Below, piece after piece: positions 22,454-30,261 of a stretch of 64,000 nt of DNA; position 1 is the stretch's first letter; the number at the start of each line of letters is the position of its first letter. The position numbers and the translations under genes were made by a program. Origin of the DNA: Psychrobacter fulvigenes (GTDB lineage Bacteria; Pseudomonadota; Gammaproteobacteria; Pseudomonadales; Moraxellaceae); contig NZ_CAJGZP010000001.1 of assembly GCF_904846155.1 (NCBI RefSeq), positions 186,001-250,000 on the forward strand. Reading direction: 5' to 3'. The notes below the pieces were generated by a model. The model made no database searches and had not been told where the DNA came from. It saw nothing but the letters and a program-made list of their open reading frames with translations.

Positions 22454-22526
22454 ACGCAATGTACTCAGTACGAGTAAAACTCTATCGTGCTTCTACTTTA
22501 TAATAAATCGATTTGAATAAACCATT

Positions 22527-23420
22527 ATGAAAAACATCACCCACGCCGTTATCCCCGTCGCAGGCTTTGGTACCCGTATGCTGCCACTGTCCAAATCCGT
22601 GCCAAAAGAGCTGTTGCCACTGGGCAATCGTCCTGCCATTCATTATGTAGTGGCAGAAGCGATCGCTGCTGGTATCAAGCACATTGTCCTGGTCGGCCAT
22701 GCACAAAAAGGCGCGATTGAAAACTACTTCGATATCAATGCCGAGCTGGACAATCAGCTGCGAGCCAAAGGAAAAGATCAGCTGGCGGATAGTCTCAACT
22801 GGCTACCAGAGGATGTGACCGTATCTATGATCCGTCAGGGCAAGCCTTTAGGACTGGGACATGCGGTATTGGCAGCGCGTCCCATCATTGGCGCGCACGA
22901 CTTTGCCGTCATGCTACCAGATGTAGTGCTCGATCCATACACCACCGACATGGCAGCGGATAACTTGGCCTTTATGATTGCTCAGTTTACTGATGATGGG
23001 CATTCGCAGATATTGGTCGAGACCGTGGCAGATGAAGACGTGCATAAATATGGCATCGCCCAATTGCATGAAGCGTCTAACGATGACGGTGGCAGCAATA
23101 GCAACGAAAATGTGAATACCAGCTTTAAAGTGGCGGGTTTTGTAGAAAAGCCCAGCTTAGCAGAGGCACCTTCACGCTTAGCCGTGGTGGGTCGCTACGT
23201 GTTTAGCAATCACATCTTTGACTATCTGGCCAATACCAAAGCCTCTGTCGGCGGTGAGATTCAGCTGACCGATGCCATTGATGCCTTGATTAGCGAATAT
23301 GGCGTCAATGTGACCACCATGCGTGGCGATAGCTATGATGCAGGCGATATGCGCTCGTATATGCAGGCCTTTATCTACTTTGCCGAGCAGCAGTTAGCGA
23401 GTAGTGAAAATAGTGAGTAG
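22527..23420 (+). CDS. galU: UTP-glucose-1-phosphate uridylyltransferase GalU
   Basis: Makes UDP-glucose from glucose-1-phosphate and UTP. The 297-aa product has the nucleotidyltransferase start VIPVAGFGTRMLPLSKSVPKE, the LPDVVLD metal site and FVEKPS. Length equals typical GalU. A Ser/Asn-rich insertion lies near residues 187-195 (DDGGSNSNENVN). Seventy-three bp after galE; its stop is followed at once by a REP-like inverted repeat that could also act as a terminator. Confidence 0.95.
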   Translation: MKNITHAVIPVAGFGTRMLPLSKSVPKELLPLGNRPAIHYVVAEAIAAGIKHIVLVGHAQKGAIENYFDINAELDNQLRAKGKDQLADSLNWLPEDVTVSMIRQGKPLGLGHAVLAARPIIGAHDFAVMLPDVVLDPYTTDMAADNLAFMIAQFTDDGHSQILVETVADEDVHKYGIAQLHEASNDDGGSNSNENVNTSFKVAGFVEKPSLAEAPSRLAVVGRYVFSNHIFDYLANTKASVGGEIQLTDAIDALISEYGVNVTTMRGDSYDAGDMRSYMQAFIYFAEQQLASSENSE

Positions 23421-23427
23421 AACTATT

Positions 23428-23497
23428 GTAGGCTGGGTTTTTAACCCAGCATTTTAATTTTGTAAAGTCTCAAAGCTGGGTTAAAAACCCAGCCTAC
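23428..23497. repeat. REPIN-like pair of GTAG-headed palindromes after galU
   Basis: GTAG head (23428-23431) plus a 19-bp palindrome (23432-23450, GCTGGG...CCCAGC), a 24-bp spacer, then the mirrored palindrome (23475-23493) and CTAC (23494-23497). Two REP units face each other, the same architecture as at 10909-11033. Confidence 0.8.
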
Positions 23498-23540
23498 GCC
23501 AATAACCTTAGACAGTTGATAGCGGAGTGATCAGTACCAG

Positions 23541-23585
23541 ATAAAGTTTATTCCAATAGCACTGTATTTATTTCAAAGTGGATTA
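23541..23585. repeat. Degenerate remnant of the TATAGT MITE-like family upstream of pgi
   Basis: The stretch TTTATTCCAATAGCACTG, then TATTTATTTCAAAGTGGAT, resembles 45768-45806, where a full element reads TTTATCCCAGTAGTACTG and TATTTATTTTATAGTGGAT. It ends a few bases before the pgi ATG and so forms its leader. Confidence 0.55.
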
Positions 23586-23590
23586 ACGTT

Positions 23591-25264
23591 ATGCACAATA
23601 ACACCTATCACAGCGCTCGCCACTCTGAGTACTGGCAGCAGTTGCAGACACTGGCAGCGCAGCCGTGGTCGCTGGCGCAGCTGTTTGCGCAGGACGATGA
23701 GCGTACCACCCGCTTTAGTAGCCAGGCGGGGGCGCTATATATGGACTATAGCAAGCAGTGTATCGATGACACCGTATTAGCCAACCTATTGAGCCTTGCC
23801 GATAGCTGTGAGTTGTCTACCCGTATTCAGGCGCTGCTACAAGGGGAGATGGTCAATACCAGTGAGCAGCGCGCCGCCCTGCATACCGCGCTACGTTTGC
23901 CAGAGACTGCCGAGCTACAAGTAGGCGCGCAAGACGTGGTTGCCGATGTGCATCATAGTCTAGCAAGAGTGGCGCGACTGTCCGAACGCGTACGCAATGG
24001 CACTTGGCGCGGGTTTTCTGGGCAAGCCATCACTGACGTGGTCAACATTGGCGTCGGTGGTTCTGATCTGGGCCCACTAATGGCGACCACCGCCCTTGAT
24101 GAGTGGGCAGATACCGACATCGACGTGCATTTCGTCTCTAACATGGACGGCACTCAGCTGGATAACCTGCTCAAGCACCTAAATCCTGAAAATACCTTAT
24201 TTATCATCTCTTCCAAATCCTTTGGTACGGTGGATACCTTGTCCAATGCCAAGACCGCACTGTCATGGCTGCTTGCTACGGCCAAGCTGCGTGCAGGTAC
24301 CGAAGACAGCGTCTTACGTCGGCACTTTATCGGTATCTCTGCCAATAGCGAGAAGATGAGCGCGTGGGGGATTCATCCTGAGCATCAATTGCAGCTGTGG
24401 GAGTGGGTCGGTGGTCGCTTCTCGTTATGGTCAGCGATTGGACTGGCCATTGCGATTCGCATTGGTATGCCAAGGTTTAAGGAGCTGTTGAGCGGTGCGC
24501 ATAGTATGGATGAGCACTTTGCCCAGGCGGACTTTGGCGACAATTTGCCCGTGTTATTAGGTCTGCTTGCCGTTTGGAACAGTACCTTTTTACAAGTGAA
24601 TGCCCATACTGTCTTGCCGTATGATGGCCGTCTCAGCTATTTGCCCAGCTACTTGACCCAGCTAGAGATGGAGAGTAACGGTAAGTCCGTCACCCTGCAT
24701 GGCGACCATATCGATTACGATACCTGTCCGATTCTATGGGGTGAGATTGGCTCCAATGCGCAGCATGCGTTCTATCAGCTGCTGCATCAAGGAACGCAGC
24801 AGGTCTCTTGCGACTTTATCGCTTGCGTGCGTCGTTATAGCACCAAGGTGCAGAATAATGCGCCATTACAACAGCAGCATGAGCTATCGCTGGCCAATTG
24901 TCTGGCGCAAAGTCGGGTACTGGCCTTTGGTAATGCCGCGGTTGCCGATGCTGACAAACTTAGTGGTGAAGCGACCACAGCTTGCGATGCGGATAAGTAT
25001 AAATACTACCGAGGCAATCAGCCGTCAACGACGCTACTGATCGACGAGCTGACCCCGCACAGCTTAGGGGCGCTGATTGCGCTCTATGAGCATAAAGTCT
25101 ATGTCATGGCCAGTATCTGGGATATTAACCCGTTTGACCAATGGGGCGTTGAGATGGGTAAGCAGATGGCAGAGTCCGTACACCATGCCATGCAGCATGA
25201 GGTTGATGGTCAGTTTGACAGCTCCACCGATCAGCTATTACAGCATATCAAACAGCTGTCGTAG
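23591..25264 (+). CDS. pgi: Glucose-6-phosphate isomerase
   Basis: Interconverts glucose-6-phosphate and fructose-6-phosphate, here feeding the hexose-phosphate pool for UDP-sugar and capsule precursors. The 557-aa product has the family segments NIGVGGSDLGP, ISSKSFGTVDT, GGRFSLWSAIGL and LPYDGRLSYLPSYLTQLEMESNGK. Length is close to E. coli Pgi (549). No clear ribosome site; the leader is a repeat remnant. The TAG stop lies inside the GTAG head of a downstream REP-like repeat. Confidence 0.95.
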   Translation: MHNNTYHSARHSEYWQQLQTLAAQPWSLAQLFAQDDERTTRFSSQAGALYMDYSKQCIDDTVLANLLSLADSCELSTRIQALLQGEMVNTSEQRAALHTALRLPETAELQVGAQDVVADVHHSLARVARLSERVRNGTWRGFSGQAITDVVNIGVGGSDLGPLMATTALDEWADTDIDVHFVSNMDGTQLDNLLKHLNPENTLFIISSKSFGTVDTLSNAKTALSWLLATAKLRAGTEDSVLRRHFIGISANSEKMSAWGIHPEHQLQLWEWVGGRFSLWSAIGLAIAIRIGMPRFKELLSGAHSMDEHFAQADFGDNLPVLLGLLAVWNSTFLQVNAHTVLPYDGRLSYLPSYLTQLEMESNGKSVTLHGDHIDYDTCPILWGEIGSNAQHAFYQLLHQGTQQVSCDFIACVRRYSTKVQNNAPLQQQHELSLANCLAQSRVLAFGNAAVADADKLSGEATTACDADKYKYYRGNQPSTTLLIDELTPHSLGALIALYEHKVYVMASIWDINPFDQWGVEMGKQMAESVHHAMQHEVDGQFDSSTDQLLQHIKQLS

Positions 25265-25424
25265 GACGCATTCCATGCACCATCATAACAACGTTTGACA
25301 GGTACTGAGTTATCGTAGGCTGTGGCTTTAGCCCAGCATTTTGCTCTTGCGAAGGTTTGATTTGTAGGGCGCATTCCATGCACCATTATTGCAATGCTTG
25401 AACGATGCTTAGAAAGCACCCTAC
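25261..25424. repeat. Cluster of GTAG-headed REP-like units after pgi
   Basis: Three forward heads: GTAGGACGCATTCCATGC (25261), GTAGGCTGTGGCTTTAGCCC (25315) and GTAGGGCGCATTCCATGC (25364). A reverse unit ends GCACCCTAC at 25424. Units one and three are near-identical direct copies about 103 bp apart; the second matches the repeat at 28520. The pgi stop codon is in the first head. Confidence 0.7.
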
Positions 25425-25488
25425 ACAAAAATTTAGTCTACGCTGTAGCGTTTGTAAAGTAAGCCGACCGTATTAAAAAGGATAAAAG

Positions 25489-26865
25489 ATGTCTGTTCAT
25501 CCAAGCCATGCCAATAATAGTCATAGTAAAACAAAGGTCTGTGTGATTATCGGACATAGTATTGAGGCCATTACTAGCGCCGTAGTGCTGGCAAGTCTCG
25601 GGCAGCGCGTGCATCTCTATGCCGATAAAGAACGCTTGGCGCAGCAGATACAGCAGTATGGCTTTGAGCATCATCTGCAGGCGCTGTGGCAGATGTATGT
25701 GCAGCAGCAGACTATTATCAGTCAGGCGCTGCCAGCTAGTGCAGATGCCTTAATACAGAGTTATGAAGCGACAGGTCAAGATGCCGATCATGACGCTAAT
25801 CATCAGGGTCATGAGCAAACAACCGTGGCGCTGTACTGGTTGTTTTTAGACAGTATCAAGTCAGTTTGGTTGGATGACAGTTGGGTGACAGCCTTTAATC
25901 ACAGTCATCAGCAGGCGCTACCTGTGATTATGAGCGGTATTGAGCAACTAGGGCATATCGCAGGGTTGGCGCAGCGCTTGCAGCGTGCTTGGGTGTATTA
26001 TGTGCCGTTTGTATTCTTAAAAGACGGTGATGCCTATAGCTCGATGTTAAACCCCTCATTGTGGCTCTTGGGTGAAAAGACCGCAGACAGTCGTCAGCAT
26101 CTACCTATCTTAGCGCCTTTAATGCAGTCTGCTCACGCTGCTCATCATGCGGATATCGCCACCATAGAGTTTGCCCGTAGCAGCATCATGGCCATGCTAG
26201 CGACGCGGGTAAGCTTCATGAATGAGATGTCACGCTTGGCAGACAGTCAGCAGATCGATATCAAGCACGTCAGTCGCATCATGGGCTTAGATGAGCGGGT
26301 GGGCAGCAGTTACTTGCAAGCAGGCTGGGGGTTTGGCGGTAATACCCTACCGACAGAGCTGGTAAAGCTGCAGCAATCAAACCAAGAGCATAGTTTGGAC
26401 ATGCCGCTCTTGCAGTCGGTGCTGCATATCAACGAAGATCAAAAAGAGCTGATATTCCGCAAGTTTTGGCAATACTTTGATGGCTTTATTGATAATAAAA
26501 CCGTCATGATTTGGGGCGGCAGTTATAAAGCGGGATCGGGACGTACGGCGGACTCTGCCATTCATCCATTGTTGGCATTATTATGGTCGTATAACATTCG
26601 GACGCTGGTCTATAGTGACAAAGCCCAGACTGAACTCGCTGCGCTTTATGGACAACAGCCATTGCTCAAGCTAGTAGCCAGTCCTTATCAGCAGCTTGAT
26701 GAAGCACAGGCGGTATTTATCATCAGTTGGTCGCCACGCGATCAGCTCGATGTTGCCAAGCTCAATCAGCAAGCCATGCCAGTATTTGATGCGCAGAATG
26801 CACTGACCAGGGTTCAAATTAATAGTTTAGTGGGTGATTATATGGGTATTGGCCGTGCTAAATAA
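25489..26865 (+). CDS. UDP-glucose/GDP-mannose dehydrogenase-like protein lacking catalytic residues
   Basis: The 458-aa product follows the Ugd fold: amino-terminal NAD-like segment (KVCVIIGHSIEA instead of a GTGYVG motif), a central helix AMLATRVSFMNEMSRLAD aligned to family MLATRISFMNE, and a C-terminal UDP-binding-like domain (VMIWGGSYKAGSGRTADSAI). The active-site Lys is Arg230, the Asn is Met234, the nucleophile Cys is Thr286 (GFGGNTLPTE where the family has GGSCFPKD) and the Asp is Glu290. UDP-glucose oxidation is therefore unlikely. It occupies the ugd position of the galU-ugd-pgi-pgm capsule block. AAGGA precedes the ATG, so it is probably expressed. Role unknown. Confidence 0.8.
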   Translation: MSVHPSHANNSHSKTKVCVIIGHSIEAITSAVVLASLGQRVHLYADKERLAQQIQQYGFEHHLQALWQMYVQQQTIISQALPASADALIQSYEATGQDADHDANHQGHEQTTVALYWLFLDSIKSVWLDDSWVTAFNHSHQQALPVIMSGIEQLGHIAGLAQRLQRAWVYYVPFVFLKDGDAYSSMLNPSLWLLGEKTADSRQHLPILAPLMQSAHAAHHADIATIEFARSSIMAMLATRVSFMNEMSRLADSQQIDIKHVSRIMGLDERVGSSYLQAGWGFGGNTLPTELVKLQQSNQEHSLDMPLLQSVLHINEDQKELIFRKFWQYFDGFIDNKTVMIWGGSYKAGSGRTADSAIHPLLALLWSYNIRTLVYSDKAQTELAALYGQQPLLKLVASPYQQLDEAQAVFIISWSPRDQLDVAKLNQQAMPVFDAQNALTRVQINSLVGDYMGIGRAK

Positions 26866-26876
26866 GTCATCCAACT

Positions 26877-28367
26877 TTAAGCTGGCACCGCGCCTTGCTC
26901 ACTTAACCAGGTTTTTATTTCTTGAACCTTGTCGGCTAATAACGTCTCATCTCCGCGAGTTTCGATATTTAGCCTGATCAGCGGCTCAGTATTCGATGCG
27001 CGTAAGTTAAAGCGCCAGTCACCGAAGTTGAGGCTTAAACCATCAAGCATCGATTTGCTGGGGCTCTCGCTGCGATACTTGTCTTCAATAGCGCGAATGA
27101 TGGTTGGCGCATCGTGGGTGATAAGGCGAAAATTAAGCTCTCCTGAGCTCGGATACGCTTGAATGTAGCCAGTGACCAATTCAGACAGCGTCTTACCCGT
27201 GACGGATAACAGCTCAATGGTGAGTAGCCACGGAATCATCCCGCTGTCACAATAGAAAAAGTCACGGAAATAGTGATGAGCAGACATCTCGCCGCCATAG
27301 ACGGCGCCTGACTCGCGCATGACTTGCTTGATGAATGAGTGCCCAGACTTACTGATGACCGCCTTGCCATTATATTCTTCGATGACTGCTTCGGTGTTAT
27401 ATATTACTCGGGGATCATAGACGATGGATTCATTTGGATACTTGTTTAAAAATGCTTGTGCAAGCATACCAACCACGTAGCTACCATCAATAAACTCCCC
27501 GCTTTCATCGAATAAAAAGCAGCGGTCAAAATCACCATCAAAAGCAATACCCAGATCGGCTTTATGTGCTAATACGGCCTGTTTGGTTGCCACTCTATTG
27601 GCTTCAATCATAGGATTGGGGATGCCGTTAGGGAAGCTGCCGTCTGGGGTGTGATGTAATTTAATCACTTCAATCGGTGCGTGCGCTTGTGCAAGCTTAT
27701 CAATCAATAAGTCAACCACGGGGCCGGCGCTACCATTACCTGAGTTAATCACTAGCTTCAGGGGTTTGAGCTTATCGGTATCGATAAAGGTCATCACGTG
27801 CTCGACATAGGCGTTTTTATCAGTCAGCAGCTGCAAGGTTCCTGATTCATTACTGGTAGCGAACTGCCCAGACTCTGCCAATGCTTGAATCTCGGCCAGA
27901 CCATCATCGGCGCTGATCGGCTTTGAGTGTTCTTTGACCAGCTTGAGGCCATTATAATTGATGGGATTGTGACTGGCGGTGACTTCGATGCCGCCCAGCG
28001 CCTGATAGTAACTGGTGGCAAAGTACACTTCTTCGGTGCCCGTCATGCCCAAATCGATGACATCGACGCCTGCATCTAGCATGCCTTTAAGAGTAGCTTG
28101 TTTTAATTGCTCACTAGAATGGCGGATATCGCTACCGATGACGATGGCAGGTTTTAGCGTTGCCAGTTCACTCTCTTGATCGGCGGCAACGGCAGCGTTA
28201 TAACGCTGAAATAAAATCTGCGCAAAGGCACGCCCGATACGGTAAGCGATCGCCTCATCAAGGTTTACCCCAAGCTCACCGCGAATATCATAAGCTTTAA
28301 ATGAATCGATCGTCATGGGATGAAATTCAGTTGCTGGCTGATAGCTAGGGGTCGCAGAAGTAGGCAT
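26877..28367 (-). CDS. Phosphomannomutase/phosphoglucomutase
   Basis: Alpha-D-phosphohexomutase that interconverts 6- and 1-phosphates of mannose and glucose, supplying GalU and GDP-mannose routes. The 496-aa product has the phosphoserine loop TASHNP with Ser132, metal loop DGDFDR, sugar-binding loop GEMSAHHYF (typical of AlgC/CpsG) and phosphate loop RASNTEP. Start at 28367 was chosen for AAGGA 11 bases upstream; the frame stays open to 28448 without homology, and a later Met (28316) has no ribosome site. Convergent with the Ugd-like gene, only 11 bp apart. Confidence 0.93.
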   Translation of the reverse strand: MPTSATPSYQPATEFHPMTIDSFKAYDIRGELGVNLDEAIAYRIGRAFAQILFQRYNAAVAADQESELATLKPAIVIGSDIRHSSEQLKQATLKGMLDAGVDVIDLGMTGTEEVYFATSYYQALGGIEVTASHNPINYNGLKLVKEHSKPISADDGLAEIQALAESGQFATSNESGTLQLLTDKNAYVEHVMTFIDTDKLKPLKLVINSGNGSAGPVVDLLIDKLAQAHAPIEVIKLHHTPDGSFPNGIPNPMIEANRVATKQAVLAHKADLGIAFDGDFDRCFLFDESGEFIDGSYVVGMLAQAFLNKYPNESIVYDPRVIYNTEAVIEEYNGKAVISKSGHSFIKQVMRESGAVYGGEMSAHHYFRDFFYCDSGMIPWLLTIELLSVTGKTLSELVTGYIQAYPSSGELNFRLITHDAPTIIRAIEDKYRSESPSKSMLDGLSLNFGDWRFNLRASNTEPLIRLNIETRGDETLLADKVQEIKTWLSEQGAVPA

Positions 28368-28519
28368 AATGAGAAGATTCCTTGCGCTTGAGCAGTGAGG
28401 TGAGAAAATAGGGTGTGTTAAATATTTGGCCATACAATTATAAGCCAATTAGCGTTCAATGCTACACTATAGTCGATTAAATTTACAAACAATAGCGTAT
28501 TGCTAAGAACAGAAGATTT

Positions 28520-28658
28520 GTAGGCTGTGGCTTTAGCCCTGAGAAACGTCAAAAAATTGCACTGCAATTTTAGTTTCGCAAGAGAAATTCTTTAAATAGA
28601 ATTTCTGGAAGATACTTTGAAAAATATGTTGCAGTGTTTTGCTAAAGCCACAGCCTAC
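28520..28658. repeat. 139-bp inverted-repeat element with 18-bp perfect arms
   Basis: GTAGGCTGTGGCTTTAGC (28520-28537) is matched exactly by its complement at 28641-28658. The interior contains further small inverted repeats (TTGCACTGCAA, AGAAATTC/GAATTTCT). Each arm is a GTAG-headed REP half, as near pgi. It lies in the 370-bp spacer between the phosphohexomutase and mazG, which has no gene. Confidence 0.8.
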
Positions 28659-28737
28659 GTTAAGATATTTAAGGGGTTGAGATATTAGATGGTAAGTAGA
28701 AATAATAAAAAATGATAGAAAGAGAAGAGTAGCCTTT

Positions 28738-29670
28738 ATGAATAATCCAGACCTTATTAATGCTCAAAAAAGTGTGAGTACCCATAAAAATAACAGCTCA
28801 ACTGCGAATAATGAGAATCAGCAACAAGTCTCCGCACCCGAGCCTGTACAAGGTACGCCAAAAGCCAGCGGGCAGCTTGATGACCTTCTCGCCTTGATGG
28901 CGCGGCTACGTGCTGACTGTCCTTGGGACAAAAAACAAAGCAATCATAGCCTCATTCCGTATGCCATCGAAGAAGCCTATGAGCTTGGTGAAGCGGTACA
29001 AAGCGATGATGACGAAGACATCAAAGGGGAGCTCGGTGATGTGCTGCTACAAGTGGTCTTTCACTGTCAGATGTACGCTGAGCAGGGACGCTTCGATATC
29101 AGCGACGTCATTACCACCTTGCAAGAGAAGCTGATACGCCGACATCCGCATGTTTTTGAAACCGAAACCCTTAAAGATGAAGCGGCAGTCAAGGAGCGCT
29201 GGGATGAGATAAAAGCTGAGGAAGCGCTTGAGCGTCAAAGCCGCGGTAAGCCCAAACGTCGTCTCGATAAAGTAAAAGCGGGTAGTGCCCTTATGCAGGC
29301 GCAAAGCTTACAAAAGGCGGCCAGTAAATTGGGGTTTGATTGGGAAGGGGTCGAGGGCGCTATCGAAAAGTTAGAAGAAGAAATCGCTGAGCTGAAAGAC
29401 ATCATTCCGCAAACAGGCGAGACCTTAAACGCGGCACAGCGTGATGAGCTAGAAAAGGAAATGGGCGACTGTCTGTTTGGCTTAGTCAATGTCGCGCGCA
29501 AACTAAACCTCGATGCCGAGATGGCAGCCCTGACTTGTGTGCATAAATTTAAATCGCGTTTTGGTTATATCGAAGCGCAGTTGGCCGCCGCTGGCAAGCG
29601 TGTCGAGGACAGTGATATCACAGAAATGGACGCTCTATGGGAAGCCGCAAAACAACATGAACGCTCATAA
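28738..29670 (+). CDS. mazG: Nucleoside triphosphate pyrophosphohydrolase MazG
   Basis: Hydrolyses (d)NTPs to monophosphates, cleaning aberrant nucleotides and affecting ppGpp metabolism. The 310-aa product has two MazG domains: the first with CPWD (61-64) and EEAYE (78-82), then GELGDVLLQVVFH; the second with KLGFDWEGVEGAIEKLEEEIAEL and EKEMGDCLFGLVNVARKL. E. coli MazG is 263 aa; the extra length is a Ser/Asn/Gln-rich leader of about 45 residues. Its last 14 bases overlap the next gene. Confidence 0.94.
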   Translation: MNNPDLINAQKSVSTHKNNSSTANNENQQQVSAPEPVQGTPKASGQLDDLLALMARLRADCPWDKKQSNHSLIPYAIEEAYELGEAVQSDDDEDIKGELGDVLLQVVFHCQMYAEQGRFDISDVITTLQEKLIRRHPHVFETETLKDEAAVKERWDEIKAEEALERQSRGKPKRRLDKVKAGSALMQAQSLQKAASKLGFDWEGVEGAIEKLEEEIAELKDIIPQTGETLNAAQRDELEKEMGDCLFGLVNVARKLNLDAEMAALTCVHKFKSRFGYIEAQLAAAGKRVEDSDITEMDALWEAAKQHERS

Positions 29671-30076
29671 CACTTGTAGCATCTACAACATCTATAATAA
29701 AGGCTCATGCGTTTATTTGATAATGAGTGCTGTTTGTTGTTTGGCTATTATCAGCAGTGTCATGCTCACCAGTGTTATGATTAATAATGCCCATGCTGCA
29801 CCGTGTTTTGACAATCCCCAAGCTGCTTATAATCATCTGATTGCGCAAGAAAACGCGGCAATTCAAGCGCGTGATCAGGCCGTAATCAATATTAACCGTG
29901 CTACGGAAGGCGAGCTGACCTCATTGCATGGTATCGGCAGCAGTAAAGCACAAGAAATCATCTTATATCGTGAGATGTTTGGTGATTTTAGAAGCGTTGA
30001 TGAGTTAACCAAAGTCAAAGGTATTGGCGCAAAAACCGTTGAGAAAAACAGAGCCCGTCTAACGGTGCAAGAGTAG
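29657..30076 (+). CDS. ComEA-like secreted helix-hairpin-helix protein
   Basis: The 139-aa product has a hydrophobic signal segment (about 20-46, ending NAHA-A) and a C-terminal ComEA-type double helix-hairpin-helix (about 73-137: NINRATEGELTSLHGIGSSKAQEI and VKGIGAKTVEKNR). Such domains bind DNA without sequence preference; periplasmic ComEA drives DNA uptake during transformation. It overlaps mazG by 14 bp, so translation may be coupled. A later Met (29723) would give a shorter signal peptide. A competence role is family inference; similar small HhH proteins exist without proven function. Confidence 0.78.
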   Translation: MNAHNTCSIYNIYNKGSCVYLIMSAVCCLAIISSVMLTSVMINNAHAAPCFDNPQAAYNHLIAQENAAIQARDQAVININRATEGELTSLHGIGSSKAQEIILYREMFGDFRSVDELTKVKGIGAKTVEKNRARLTVQE

Positions 30077-30261
30077 GTTTTTTGTGGTTAAAAACAGCAT
30101 AACCCTTGATATTGACAAAATAGCGCACAACTAAAGCGCATAATACACCTAGCAAGCCTAAAGTTTGTTAGAATAGCGAATACATCCGCCTGATAAACGC
30201 TAAGCTCGTTAAAAGCTAAGTTAATCAAGAGCGGTTAAGAATACCGGCGAGGAGTAGATGC

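Noticed and set aside
30112..30144. TTGACA followed by CATAAT upstream of pcnB
   Set aside because: The spacer is 21 bp, too long for a normal sigma-70 promoter.
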